Assembly: GCA_029964075.1 (NCBI GenBank)
Contig: CM057142.1
Span: 37,388,392 to 37,452,391, forward strand
From: Patiria pectinifera
Taxonomy: Eukaryota; Echinodermata; Asteroidea; Valvatida; Asterinidae
Direction of reading: 5' to 3'
Length of the DNA stretch: 64,000 nucleotides
Shown here piece by piece: positions 47,126-59,192 of the stretch. Numbering within the stretch: position 1 is the stretch's first letter; each line of letters begins with the position of its first letter. The position numbers and the translations under genes are program-made. The notes under the pieces were generated by a model that saw only the letters and a program-made list of their open reading frames with translations, was not told the origin of the DNA and searched no databases.

Positions 47126-47324
47126 ATGGGCAAGGCTCAAGTCGGTGGTTCGAGCCGCCAGGGCTGGTGTGCGGTTTTCTGCTTGTTCGTGAGCTGGTTG
47201 CTTTGGGCAGGAATACTCAAAAGTCTTGGTGTGATGCTGCCTACATTGCAGGAACAGTTAACGGCCCAGACCTGGCTGATCGGCTGGATGATATCGATCA
47301 TTAATGGCGTTATTAATGTCTCAG
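47126..47324 (+). CDS. First exon of an SLC16/MCT-like membrane transporter (partial)
   Basis: 66 codons plus 1 nt from an ATG in ideal Kozak context (CACCATGG) to a CAG/GTAATT donor. It encodes a short cytosolic N-terminus, then a hydrophobic segment beginning GWCAVFCLFVSWLLWAG, then ILKSLGVMLPTLQEQL and TWLIGWMISIINGV. This is the layout of transmembrane helix 1 and the start of helix 2 in monocarboxylate-transporter-like MFS proteins (G-W-x-V...S-x-GV-x-x-x-L-x-E...W-x-x-S-I). No following exon is recognised before 64000, so the first intron exceeds 16 kb or the gene is broken. The Polinton at 49720-62492 would then lie in this intron. Family assignment is by pattern from one exon only. 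Confidence 0.6.
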
Positions 47325-47607
47325 GTAATTATATTGAATTCGTGTTTATTGCATATTCAATAAGTTTGCCCAGTTTTTAAATACATTTCCCGATTTCAGT
47401 TGTTTGAAAATCTACATGTATTTAATTCGCAACTTGGCCAGTCAGGTCAAAATGTTTACGCATGTTTACGTTTTATTACCTTATCAAATGATTTCACATC
47501 AATAGACGAGCATTCAGAGGAGATGTCTGAGTACTCTGAACAGCATATTTGGAATTTGATCACGCTAATGTAGGTGTTTGCCTAGCAACAACATCCTCCT
47601 TAGTAAC

Positions 47608-49674
47608 CACTGCCGCTGGAACAAACTTTTGCCAGGGGGTGCTGGTATTTTTAAATGACGGAAAAAAATAATACGAAAGCGGAGCGCAAAGCCCTTACGT
47701 CGTGGCTCAATTTGGAATATAGATGCTCTGTGGTGCAATCTGAGGCGATTCCTGGCCACTTTCATTTGACTCTTTTCGCACAAGTTTTTTTGAGATGTTA
47801 AAGAATTTTGTTTCGAATAAACTGTTGCTCTTAAAGTGGACAACCCTGTATTTTTATCTCCATTTTTTGGTTCCATTTAATTCTGGAAAAAGAACTTTAT
47901 CATTATGCATGACATCGCAGGTAAATATTATTGTTACAAGGCTGCTTTCTTACATTTAGTAAATTCCGGCGTGTATGTTTTGTTTTATTTTCCGAGCCCT
48001 TACGGCGTGGGGCCACCGGGCCAGGGGCCCGCTTTAACGCCCCTGAAAATGTTGGATTCTGGATGCACTGTGATGAAATATACTGAAGTATACTGAAACG
48101 TATAAAACCCGAAAGGATTTTTTTGGGTTCAAGTTCATACAAATGGTTCAACTGGAAGCGGATGAATTTCTATTCATAAAAATATTCACATATTCTAACT
48201 CGCCAAACGATGTAGATCTCAATATATTTCCAGTGTTATGTTTGTCCCACTCCTATTGGGTTGGGGATGAGTGTGAACCTTGTTATTTGTTAATGCTGAG
48301 TACAGAAAATGCTAGCAACGTCAATGAAACTTTTAAATCAAAAGAAAAACCTTCAGGAAAAAGGTATGAACTTGTGCCCCTGTAGTGAGCGCGGAGTAGC
48401 GCCGTGGGGCTTCAGAGTCTCGTTGGGGGCGAGTTGACATACACACACACACACACAGCGGAGATTAAGTTTCACCGGAGAATCACTGATTATTTATTCA
48501 TTCATTAATGTTCATTCGTCTTCATTGGTTGCTCTGAGTCGAAGGGAAGGAGGTAGCCAGTCGCTGCACCAGGCTAAGCACGGCAAACAGTAGCCTTCAT
48601 CATGATTTCCAGCGGTATTCAGGGGAATTATCTCTGTATTGTCCCCAACTCGGAGGCCATTCCTCTCATCTCTCCCCGTGACTGACCCAGATTTCTTTCC
48701 TTCTCGTTTGACACTAGTTCCGGAGCACTGCCCCGCGAAGCCTGTTTACCGCAGTCTGGGTTACCTCTCCCTTCTCTTAGAATAAACAGCTTTTGTATCA
48801 CTCTAAAGAACCTCAGTAATATTCAAAGAGTATACTTAACTACCAAATTATGTAAGATACAGTCTTTTATAAGCACCAACCAATAATTAATGAGGCCCTA
48901 TATTATCTTACACGACACCGAATGCCAGTCTTTGCAGACGTATCCCTGCGCTGCATGGATACACGTTCTATTTTTAGAATATTGCGCACACACCTGGGCA
49001 GGCCAGCTTTTGGCAATTTAACGGTGAGTAGGCGAGCGCCCTCTGTTGGCCAAATTTGTGAATGATCAACAACAAATCACTATCATAAGTCATTTCTCCA
49101 CACCCCTATTGAAAGATCAAATGAAAAAAATCCTGGCAAGCATAACCAACTTTGCCACCATTGTCATGGCCGAGGTTATTGCTCTCGGGTCAAAGCTTCC
49201 ATCGTGGCGGAAAAATCATAGACATATCATGATTTTAGATACATATACCTTGAGAGAAATATCGATTCTGCACTGCCTGAAGATTTAGAAAGATTCACGA
49301 AGGAATTTACTAAATGTAAGAAAGCAGCCTTGCAACAATAATATTTACATGCGATGTCATGCATAATGATACAATTATTTTTTCCACAATGAAATGGAAC
49401 CAAAAATGGAGATAAAAATACAAGGTTCTCCACTACAGTTTAATGTTTTAAGAGCAACGGTATATTCTAAACAAAATAATGAAATAAATTGTCTTTATAA
49501 TCTCAAAAAACTTTTGCTAAAAAGGTCAAATGAAAGTGGCAAGGAATCGCCCCCAGATTGCACCACAGAGCATCTATATTCCAAATTAAGCCTCGACGTA
49601 AGGGCTTTGCGCTCAGGAATTTGTCCGTCCTTTATTCCAGCACCCCCTGGCAAAAGTTTGTTCCAGCGGCAGTG
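47608..49674. mobile_element. TIR element family A, copy split by a solo LTR
   Basis: CACTGCCGCTGGAAC (47608) and GTTCCAGCGGCAGTG (ending 49674) bound inverted arms of about 370 bp. Without the 722-bp LTR the element is about 1.35 kb. Non-coding; superfamily not determined because no target duplication is evident. Confidence 0.7.
48381..49102. mobile_element. Solo LTR, 4-bp duplication
   Basis: TGTAGTGAGCGCGG...TTCTCCACA, TG...CA termini, flanked by CCCC on each side. The uninterrupted relative at 34066-35757 reads GCCCCTATTGAA across the site, confirming an insertion and its boundaries. Contains a short (AC)n run. Confidence 0.75.
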
Positions 49675-49731
49675 CTTGAAGTTTGTCACAAGTTTAATCA
49701 TGCGGGGTCTGAACTGATTAGTAGTAGGTGC

Positions 49732-49937
49732 GGCGTAAATCACACCCCGTTTTGTGTGGTGGAGGTGGAGGGAATTGTGGAGGGAGTGAATTGTGCATGC
49801 GTAATGACGTCATAGGATGACGTCACAGGATGTGGGCGTGACTGGATGACGTCACGAGTTGATGCTGCGCATGCGCAATTCACTCCCTCCACAATTCCCT
49901 CCACCTCCACCACACAAAACGGGGTGTGATTTACGCC
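49732..49937. repeat. Terminal palindrome, left tip
   Basis: GGCGTAAATCACACCCCGTT... and its complement flank a centre with three TGACGTCA palindromes. Each element end could thus fold on itself independently of the long arms. Confidence 0.85.
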
Positions 49938-52699
49938 ACACATTTTTTCTGTTTCTTTTTATTGTTTATGTTTTGGATGTGTATATGGCGCGCGTTAGCA
50001 CTGCGCATGCGCGGACAAGTGCGGGCAAGTCCGGGCAAGTCTGGACAAGTCTGGACATGTCTCAACGATGACATCATTGTTTTTACAATTTTTTTTACTA
50101 TTTTACAATAGCTAAAGCAGTGATTGGACGGATGGTTGTTTAGCAACCGCGCGCCTTATTTGATTGGTTGTAGGAGGGGTGGATCAAAACAAAACTACAC
50201 CATTTCAAACCGTATTCATCATTTCGTCGTAAAGCGTTGAAGAGAGCACACTTTATTTTAGAAAGTCTACTGCTATTGCTAGTGTTTCCACTGTATTCGT
50301 GCTGCAATAATGGTTGGTCACCCGGACTTGACGATGACGAATTTTATTTTTAACCAGAAATCAACACAACAAATACTTTCTTACACAAGGTTCAAACAGC
50401 CCCACTTTCATCAACCAAATACTGTATAAATTAGCATGATAACAAGAGTGGATACAAAATATTTATTTATTACAACTTTATTTCGTACCTCAAACATATG
50501 TCCATCAACTGATTAAAAGATAATTAAACTGTTGTTACAATAACTCCTGCACTGACAATCACTCTCGGGAGATTGCTATCAAATTAAAATCAACTGTATT
50601 TAATGATTTTCAGTATTAAACTGGATTGATCCTTTTTACACTTTGCTATTCGTGTCCGATATAAGGGGAAAATGAACAAATATTTCCCACAATTAAAATC
50701 GATTACAACAATTAATCAGACCTGTCAAAAATACTCGTCTCTAATGTTTCTCGGCAATACATGTTACCGGAATTTAAACTCAATAAACCCAGTATTTCGT
50801 AGTTAAAACACTAAGTGCAAATATTCTCCATGCATCACACAGCATCTAACCTTGCTGAGCCATGTTGGATGATCTACAGACTCATCAATCATGACTCAAC
50901 TTTCACTTGGATTGTGCTTCTTATTTAGTTATCATCATCATTCGTCCCCTTAATAACTTTGAATATGGATCGAGTTAAGCGATTGATAAAACAAATATTA
51001 AAACTTGTGTGAATGAAAAAAATGATCACTATCAGACAAGTCATGATATATGATAAATATAATATCATGTTCAATACGTGTAAGTAGCAAGGCTTACAGA
51101 ATATTGCGATATATATAGACACAGTGTTTTTGTTTTAATCAGTTTCCAAGAAAGCATAACTTTCAACTCTGACACAGCTCCCTTGAAATCTTTGTAGATT
51201 CTTCATAACTTGTAACAGCTTAAAAAAATCAATGTCAACTTCTCTTCAATATCGATTTCTAACAAAACCTGGTGTTAACCCAACAAAATATGACTTGTTC
51301 TGAAGTAACAATGAGACAATCCAGTGACACAAGATGCAATTAGACAACTCAATTGGTTATTTTCACAGTAAGTGTGGAACTTTAACAGTAAATGTTTCAG
51401 AAAACAAATTTGGAATCATCAATATTAAATATGTGATATAAGTATTATATTATATAACTTATGAAGTGAAGCCACAGGTAAACATGATATGCGCAGTTAT
51501 CGCACCAAAAGGACTGGCTTCAATTTTGGTGTACTGTCCAAAGGAGTTTAATACATTTAATGCCGACTTTAATTAATCAGGTGGCCTCTGTCCAATAAAA
51601 AAAATAAAAAAAATAAAAATGTGTACACTTCAAACTTGCAGTTCGATTTCTCATAAAAAGTTGGGTAACACAAAGATATGTACAAGTTATAAACATCATA
51701 AACCATTTTCAGTAAATCTTGAGTTTTCTTTCTGATTCCATGCCAAACTCTCATCGTGCCACGGATGAATATTCTAATATATTCCATACTGAGTTAAATA
51801 GTTACCAGAGTTGTAAAAAGTCAGCGGCGACATGACCCGGTGATTAGACACACATGTACACATTTATTCAGCTGAAAGTATTTATGTGAGGCTGTTCTCT
51901 AACAATACTCATTCAAACAGCCGCAGTCTCGTTTCACTGTGCTTAAATTTGTATCCTTGTGGAGACACGCACACAATAGGGAACAAAACATTGTAAAGGT
52001 CTCCACAAGGCAATTTCTATAGATGAATAGGTCTCCACAAGGTTTTCACGAAATATATATATATATGGATTTGACTCAAAAACAAAGAATTTCCAAGGTG
52101 GGTTGATCCGTCGCAAATGGAAGAGTTTTAGAAAAGGGATATTAAGTCCGAATTTCAGCCAAGGAAATTAATTCTGGTTAAAAAAAGAGCATTTTAAAAA
52201 CTTTTTCACTTTCAAAATTGAAAACTTTACTACACGAGAACAAAGAAATGTCTCCACACGTGTACACATTTGAGAGACAGTGTTTCTGAATGTTGTTGAA
52301 TTTAATCCCTTTATATTTCCTCCTAATAGATTTGATGTTAAACGCTTAATTGTACGTTTTTCAAGACAGTGTATGAAATCAAGTCTTAAATCTACAATCT
52401 TTGTAATTTATTTGAAGAAAACTTTAGTTATATCTTTCGATTCACATTTCTGGCAAGCAACAAAGCCAATATTAAGCTGTCCTCGATTCTATTACATTCC
52501 ATTTACACTGAGCATGTATTAGGCTTAACTCTCAAATAATATTGATAATAAAGAGTCACAATGTCGATTTTCGTTGGATATCCATTACTATCGAATCTGT
52601 GAGGCGGGTACAACATATTTGACCCAAATACAAAGGAGAGAAAAGAATGCGTTACGATCCGCTTTCCATGAATTATAAGAGGTCCACTTTTCTTTGTTT

Positions 52700-53038
52700 A
52701 GAAAGAGAGGACTTGGAGCCCGACTCGATCTAGATGATTCGTGACTTGACCCAGGGATTAATCCAAGTGACTCGTATCTGTTACTTTGACTCCAACTAGA
52801 TGACGTTTGACTCGGGAACTTACTCGTGATTTGGAGCCTGACTCGATCCAGGTGGTTCATGAATTTGTCCAGGGATCGATTCAAGTGACTCGTATCTGTG
52901 GCTCTGACTCTGCTAGATAACGTGTGACTCGGGAACGTACTCGTGACTGGGAGACTGACTCGCTACAGGTGATTCGTGAATTAGCCCAGGGATCGATTCA
53001 AGTGACTTGCATCCGTGACTCTGACTCCAACTAGATAA
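52700..53038. repeat. 118-bp tandem repeat at inner end of left arm
   Basis: About 2.8 units, each with GACTC/GAGTC words, CAAGTGACT and ACTAGAT; matched inverted at 59193-59520. GAGTC-rich stretches also occur at 7978-8050 and 14215-14280 outside the element. Confidence 0.8.
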
Positions 53039-55885
53039 TGTCAAATTTTGCAATTAGAAAATATATGAAATTAAAAAAAAAAATAAAAAAAAATTGTTTG
53101 ACGTCATCATTACATATGTATGTCAACATTTTCGGATTTTCGGACACTTTGGATTTTGCATACTATTATCAATATCTACATTGTACATGTACCTACCCAC
53201 CAAGTTTCATAACAATCGGACCTTCCCTTATTGTTTTTCAAAAAACAAATCACATTTTTGATGATGTCACGATTGATGACATCACACATTTTTCGAAATT
53301 TTGTGCATTTATTTATGACTTACCAAACCCAATACAAAAGAATTTTGAATGTAGCATGTTCGTTCATCTATACCGGTATGGTGATAATCTTCAAAACTTC
53401 AAAAAATCCATATCATATGACATGTATGATGATGTCATCATGATGTCACCTCAAATTTCATTTATAACACTTCCCTGACTATGTTTTTTTCCAACCCAAT
53501 GGGCCTTGTACATTGCACAATGTAGTTCTCTAGATACATGTCCGTGTGTATGTACCGGTAGGCCATTGAAAAATGCACCCTTAAGATGACTTACATGTAC
53601 ATGACTTACAATGTATGACGTCATCGTGACGTGACTTTTTTTGTGTGTCCATGCACGACTTTACTATGGGGGTCCTAGTGTACATGTATGCCAAGTTTCA
53701 TCAAGATTGAAATATGTTTATTGTCCAAAGTGGCAAAGAAAATGAAACATGTACTGGTACATACAAAGTACATAGAATTTGGGATAGAAGATCAAGGAGG
53801 AAGAAGAACAAAAACATCTGAACAAAAACAAAGGATTTTCTGCAAAGTCTGCAAAAAAAAAAAAAAAAGGCCAACAAGAATTTGAACCCTATACACATGT
53901 ACCATGATGTTCCTTGTGCATGTTCAGAATAAACATACATGTACTTGTTAATACTGAAAACACCTTAACCATGTTAAATAACACAAAGAAGAACGGACAT
54001 TGGTTGCGGGACATTTACCAATGATATGACCACTCTATCTTCATACAAACTCTCTATTAAAGTGTGAAGCTTGAACATGCTTCTTGCTAGCTACATCTGG
54101 CCATGCATTCACACCTCTCTTTGGATTTAAAAATGTGATTCTGAAATTCCAGAAAAATGCTGGATCAAGTGAAAACTTTGATAATGGCGCAAACTTAATT
54201 GTTATCACTTTTCTCAATCTTTCACATTATGTATCATGCAAAATGCCATGTCATGCAAAATGCCACTCATTTCAACTATCAAGTGCATTGTGTACATGTC
54301 CAAGTACACGTACAATGAACACATCAACAAAGGATCCTGTATGTGCATGACCAAACACAGCCTTGCATGCCTCATGCCCCTACATATAATGCTGCTTTGA
54401 ACACTTTCAAGAACATGTACTGGTATACTATGTACATGTAGGCCTGTAATAAAATATTTGATTTTGCTGTTTAGTCACCAGTATTTTTTTTTTCCGGCAA
54501 GGTACTTTACACCAACACTGAATTACTGGTGTGAGTGTGCTACATGGGGTGATAAAGGGAGGTTAAGTTTTCTCTTCTTCAATGACTGTCAGTGCTAAAA
54601 TGTATTTATTATGTCAATCATTGATCATTTATCAAGTCAATCATGCCAATCATTGCTAAACATTTACAAAATTAAATGCAAGGTCACATCCTTCATTCAA
54701 ATCTTATGTTTTAAACCAAATTTAAACGAACAAATTGTCATAGCTCAGTATATTTCTCTCCTTTATCAGTAGCATGCATGTCTGGCATTATCCAACTAAC
54801 AAAATGTGACAGAATTATTAAAATTCTTCCGTAACATTAGATGCTGTAGATGTAGATGCATCTCTTATTTCATCTCTTTTGCTAAAATGACAATGACTTT
54901 GAATGTCCTTTGAATTTAAATAGAAAATATGTTGACTTTCATAATCTATTCAAGAATACACCCAGGAACAGGCATTTACATGTACATTTTTGTGTAAATC
55001 ATTGAATATGACAGAATGTCGACATTTGTTCATTATTGTCTTCTATGGATATGATGGAAGGCCCTTGAAGTCATTTGAATAATTCTGTCGTTACATTCAG
55101 GTTGCATGACAAGTTCAGCAGGCACAGCCTAACAGAACACATTATGCACTGATATTGATCCAGCGTGCATACATTATAATAACTCACTCAAACGACTCAT
55201 GTTTAATAATAGAAAGTCTTGTAGAATCGCCGCTAGGGGAAAATAATGAAAGATGGCACAACATGAATCTTAGGACAACGGAAAAGGGAAGCAAGCTTGG
55301 GAAATCCATAAAAGAAATTGAACAAATAAATGCTAGAAGTTCCAGTCATCTGCAATACAAAAAACAATACTCAAATATTCAGAACCAAAAAAACCCAGCC
55401 GGGATACAGAGGGACGCAAAATGAAGGCTGTGTTTGATGGGTGGTTTAGACGCTGTCTTCTTGCTGATGATGCCTTGGATGAAATACATACCGGTAGTAT
55501 CAGCCAATTGCTTGATACATGTAGATGTACGGGATCCGTACAAGGCTCAACAACTACAATGTATCATTGCATACAGGACACACAGACAATTTGAAGTGTA
55601 GACAACACATATTGGCCTCTCACAAATAAACACAAAGATAAAGAACACATTATCCAGAAACTAACAAAATTAACAGAACCAACACTAGACAGGCGGAGGA
55701 AAGATGCTTTGATGCATACAAGTTTATAAAATAATACTGAAAAATAAAATAAAGTTGGTGAAGGGATTATTACCTGAAAACAAAATATTTGTTATACAGT
55801 ATTTTTGGTTGAAATGAATGGTCGTTAGAAGAAAAAAAATGGTGTTTAAAAAGAGTTTCAACTTTTGCAGAACATTGAACGAAAG
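53039..55885. other. Polinton interior without recognisable genes
   Basis: About 2.8 kb, A/T-rich with many ATGTACATGT-like words and poly-A runs. The longest frames (for example 53038-53478 plus) lack family resemblance. Seen as decayed or foreign filler between the left arm and the LTR-like insertion. Confidence 0.6.
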
Positions 55886-55889
55886 ATAT

Positions 55890-56993
55890 TGTAACGCGGC
55901 GGCCGGGCAAGGTGGGGTAGAGGGCGCTATTAAAGACTTTCTGCCGTCACCTTGCTAGATGTAATGATGCCAAGTCACAATAAATTTATATTTCCCGGAT
56001 CCGTTTGGTTGAAATGTACAACCAGGCAGTCTTACTTCATTTGGATATGACTAACAAAAGGACGAAGACACTTCTTCTATAATTCGACAATAATTTATTC
56101 TTAAAAACTCCAACAATATTATTTGCAGTCAATCAACGTTAATACGTCAGCTCGCTGACTCAGTTTTCTCCGGCTATGACTCCGTTTACTCCGGCTATGA
56201 CTCAGTTTACTCCGGCTACCGCAGACTCAGTTTACTCCGGCGATTCCCAATTAATTACCCGCCAACTCCTAGCTGGAATGACTCCGCTAGCACCAAGCTG
56301 GAAAAATACTCCAATAACTCCGCCAGCTCCCCGCTTGAAAATACTCCAATAACTCCGCCAGCTCCCCGCTGGAAAATACTACATTAACTCCGCCAGCTCC
56401 CCGCTGGAAAATACTTCAATAACTCCGCCAGCTCCCCGCTGGAAAATACTCCAATAACTCCGCCAGCTCCCCGCTGGAAAATACTCCAATAACTCCGCCA
56501 GCTCCCCGCTGGAAAATACTACATTAACTCCGCCAGCTCCCCGCTGGAAAATACTCCAATAACTCCGCCAGCTCCCCGCTGGAAAATACTACATTAACTC
56601 CGCCAGTTCCCCGCTGGAAAATACTTTAGTCTACGCTGACATCGCAGTGACGCTAACACTGGTACGTAGAACCCTCTTCCTGTCCCGTCTTATCAATCGC
56701 CCCAAACCCGCTTTCAATAAAGTCCCGGAGTAAATTGAGTCGGTGAGTTGCCGCCGACCAGATCGTCCCTAAAACCTGAACGAATCACATCAAGCACTAT
56801 CGGCAACTGATTCGTTCGTGCGGCGTTTGAACTTTTATACCGCCCACAACTGCATCACAAAAATGATTTCATTGGTCAACGCGACCTTGCACACAAAACT
56901 CGCGCGCGTAATCAAAACAATAGAAATGCGTTCTAGTACGAAGGTTTCGCCGTAAGGGCGTACCCCAAATATGGTAAGTGCCTGGCCTAATCA
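55890..56993. mobile_element. Probable solo LTR carrying a 35-bp tandem repeat
   Basis: TGTAACGCGG ... CTAATCA with ATAT on each side (55886-55889, 56994-56997). Composition (G/C-rich) differs sharply from the surroundings. No copy elsewhere in the window to confirm the ends. Confidence 0.4.
56300..56640. repeat. 35-bp tandem repeat, about 10 units
   Basis: Unit AATAACTCCGCCAGCTCCCC-GCTGGAAAATACTCC, nearly perfect, alternating CCAATAACT and ACATTAACT variants. Not a CRISPR: no spacers and a eukaryotic context. Confidence 0.9.
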
Positions 56994-57396
56994 ATATTTA
57001 TGAGTTATATACTGAGCGGCAGAACAAAGATGGCGGCTTCCGATCGGACATCGTGAGTACGGCTGGCTGGAATGAATTCTGGTAGTTTTATCTCAAGTGT
57101 GTGATCGATTGTTATCTCTATTTAACGATAATAATCACATGAATTCGCAACTTGCAGGCACCTCACGTCACAATATGTTTCTTTCCATCCTTCATTTGAA
57201 ATGACAGTTACAACAAAAAACTACACAGGTCTATTAAAACTCCTTAAAAACTACACAAAAAATATTTGCAGTTCATAAGAAAATTAAATGTAGATTCCTG
57301 TGAAATTCTTCATTCAACAAAGTGAACATGCCAAGTGCACACTGAATAACAACCGTGCTGTATGATCGATTGTAACGTTGTGCGAGTGAGACAGAC

Positions 57397-57748
57397 AAGT
57401 CTGGACTTGTCTACGTCTTGTCTGGACTTGTCTGAAAGTGTCCGCGTGAGCACGCGCGCGCGTGCACGCGCGACACTACCGCGCGCTGGCCCGCACTTGT
57501 CCGCGCATGCGCAGTGCTAACGCGCGCCATATACACATCCAAAACATAAACAATAAAAAGAAACAAAAAAAAATGTGTGGCGTAAATCATGCCCCGTTTT
57601 GTGTGGTGGAGGTGGAGGGAATTGTGGAGGGAGTGGTGGAGGGAGTGAATTGCGCATGCGCAGCATCAACTCGTGACGTCATCCTATGACGTCATCCAGT
57701 CACGCCCACATCCTGTGACGTCATCCTATGACGTCATCCTCCATGACG
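57397..57748 (-). repeat. Internal third copy of the Polinton tip
   Basis: Same order and orientation as the right terminus (GACTTGTCT repeats, CGCATGCGCAGTGCTAACGC, GTGTGGCGTAAATCA, GGAGGTGGAGGGAATTGTGG) but with five or six TGACGTCA sites and without the outer half of the palindrome. It directly adjoins the ATPase fragment. Confidence 0.8.
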
Positions 57749-57843
57749 TCACTCCGCCACAGACACGCCCCGTTTTATGATCCTCGTCGGGGTTACCGAT
57801 ATGATCCTCGATGAGGATCATGATCCTCCACGAGAAAACGGGG

Positions 57844-58308
57844 TCAAATACGCAGCGATCCATCGCGGGGATTTTTAAACAGCACCATGTAGTGAGTATT
57901 CAGACTGATGGTTCTCATTTCTTTCCCTTTGTAAAATAAATTTTGCAGAATCAACACCACCGACAAATTCCTATGGTGACTTCCTTTCGTGAAAAGTTCT
58001 GTCACTCGTTTGTTGTTGCCGCTTTCACTCATGAGATCATCTATCACGATTAGAGTTTTCTTGGATCGATCCAAGTGGGTGTAAACATCTTCGGGGATTC
58101 CTTCATTGAATTGGATATGGGGAAGTGCACTTGCTAAGTACGTATACGCATCTTAATACTCGCCGTAACACCACAAAATAGAATCAGGCTGGGGGTCGAT
58201 GATGTTTTCACCAGTAGGCAACAACAGACGTTTGACAAACTGTGTCTTGCCACATCCAGTAGGCCCAGCTATGACACAGGTGAATGGGTGTTTCATTTGA
58301 ACCGACAT
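57844..58308 (-). pseudogene. Polinton packaging ATPase (FtsK/HerA type), truncated with one stop
   Basis: From an ATG at 58308: FTCVIAGPTGCGKTQFVKRL holds the Walker A motif at about residues 16-22; an in-frame TAA follows at codon 52 (58153-58155). Downstream in the same frame LIVIDDLM is Walker B, then TKGSHHRNLSVVLILQNLFY and LFKNPRD, the sensor region typical of Polinton and adintovirus ATPases, which package DNA into capsids. The C-terminal third is missing where the frame meets the tip-like sequence at about 57843. Confidence 0.82.
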
Positions 58309-58437
58309 GGTGTTAAATGGTGAGGGATCGATGAAAAAGTCATAATTATACGTAAAATAGCCTCCCTAAAAAGAATACAAGCAGGGTTCTGTTTTTTCTT
58401 CTTTCTTTTTTTCTTTTTTTTTTTCTTCTTCTTGAAA

Positions 58438-58830
58438 TTACACGTCAAGGTGGATCGTGGACACACCGTCTGCCGCTACCTTTCTTTTGGGATAGAAATA
58501 GGTAAAGGCCGACTTCTCCTGGACGTAGGTGTACATGGCCGCATGATGCATACGGAATCCACGATTAACCCCTCCTGCAGCGCACTGGGATTCCAGGACT
58601 TGCAGATACAGCTCCTTCGTGATGTCGTTCGATTTGTGGTTGAATCCCTTGCAGCTGAACTTACAGCTGGGGCCAAAACAGAAGTAGGTTTTACTTGAGA
58701 GGGCAACTATTCCATCTCCTCCCCATTCGAGAAGGTGGTCAGAGTTGGTCACCTTGCTGCAGCTGTAAAGGGAAGGCCAAACGTAGCATCCCTCTGCAAA
58801 AACATTTGGTTGAGAGGCTCTGCAAAACAT
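58438..58830 (-). pseudogene. Protein-primed DNA polymerase B, C-terminal fragment
   Basis: 130-codon open frame with its own stop at 58438-58440. LLEWGGDGIVAL, TYFCFG, KFSCKGFN, NRGFRM, MYTYVQEK and YFYPKRKVAADG recall the end of Polinton-type family B polymerases, where the palm is followed by a K-x-x-x-KG strand. The catalytic DTD motif and everything N-terminal are missing; about the first 35 codons have no clear match. It lies 130 bp upstream of the ATPase on the same strand. Assignment from memory of the family. Confidence 0.6.
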
Positions 58831-58839
58831 GTGCTCGCT

Positions 58840-59192
58840 GCCTGAAACAGATCAGACATGTTAGAAGCCTTCAATTGGGCTGTTGTTCGTTAACAAAAGA
58901 AGATAAGAGACACATATCTGAAGATTGGAAAAGTGAAGTTGATTTTGATGACCATAAGTCCAATATATATCTGTGCTTGATATTGAGATATGTTATGTTA
59001 TGCGCATGTTCAAGTAACCTACAAGATGAGCGAGCACGAGTATAATGATGTCCTTTTGAAGTAATCTGCCTCGAGTCAATCTTAAAGTCACAACTTGTTG
59101 TGAGAAACTTACAAAATGCAGTATTCTGCTGACTCCAGTCAATTTTTTGTGTGAACGAGTCACAAGTCACGAGTGAGGTCCCGAGTCACACG
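58840..59192. other. Junction between polymerase fragment and right arm
   Basis: No gene recognised; non-repetitive until GAGTC-rich sequence begins at about 59155. Confidence 0.5.

Larger units (their letters stand above)
49720..53038 (+). repeat. Polinton left terminal inverted arm (3319 bp)
   Basis: Near-identical inverted partner of 59193-62492, with small indels such as a 25-bp extra A/T-rich block at about 50082-50105. Layout from the tip: 206-bp palindrome with CRE-like sites, 10-bp GGGCAAGTCT-like repeats (about 50015-50065), about 2.5 kb of A/T-rich unique sequence, then 118-bp tandem repeats at the inner end. Open frames in it are short and repeated only because the arm is. Confidence 0.92.

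Noticed and set aside
51569-51787. 72-codon ORF present in both Polinton arms (also 60441-60659)
   Set aside because: Duplicated only because the arms are; C-terminal half is driven by a poly-A/T run that differs between arms; no known Polinton protein.
53038-53478. 146-codon ORF in the Polinton interior
   Set aside because: Begins in a poly-A tract, has low-complexity content and no match to Polinton proteins known to me.
56300-56640. CRISPR-like array
   Set aside because: Units are contiguous 35-mers without unique spacers, in a eukaryotic LTR-like context.
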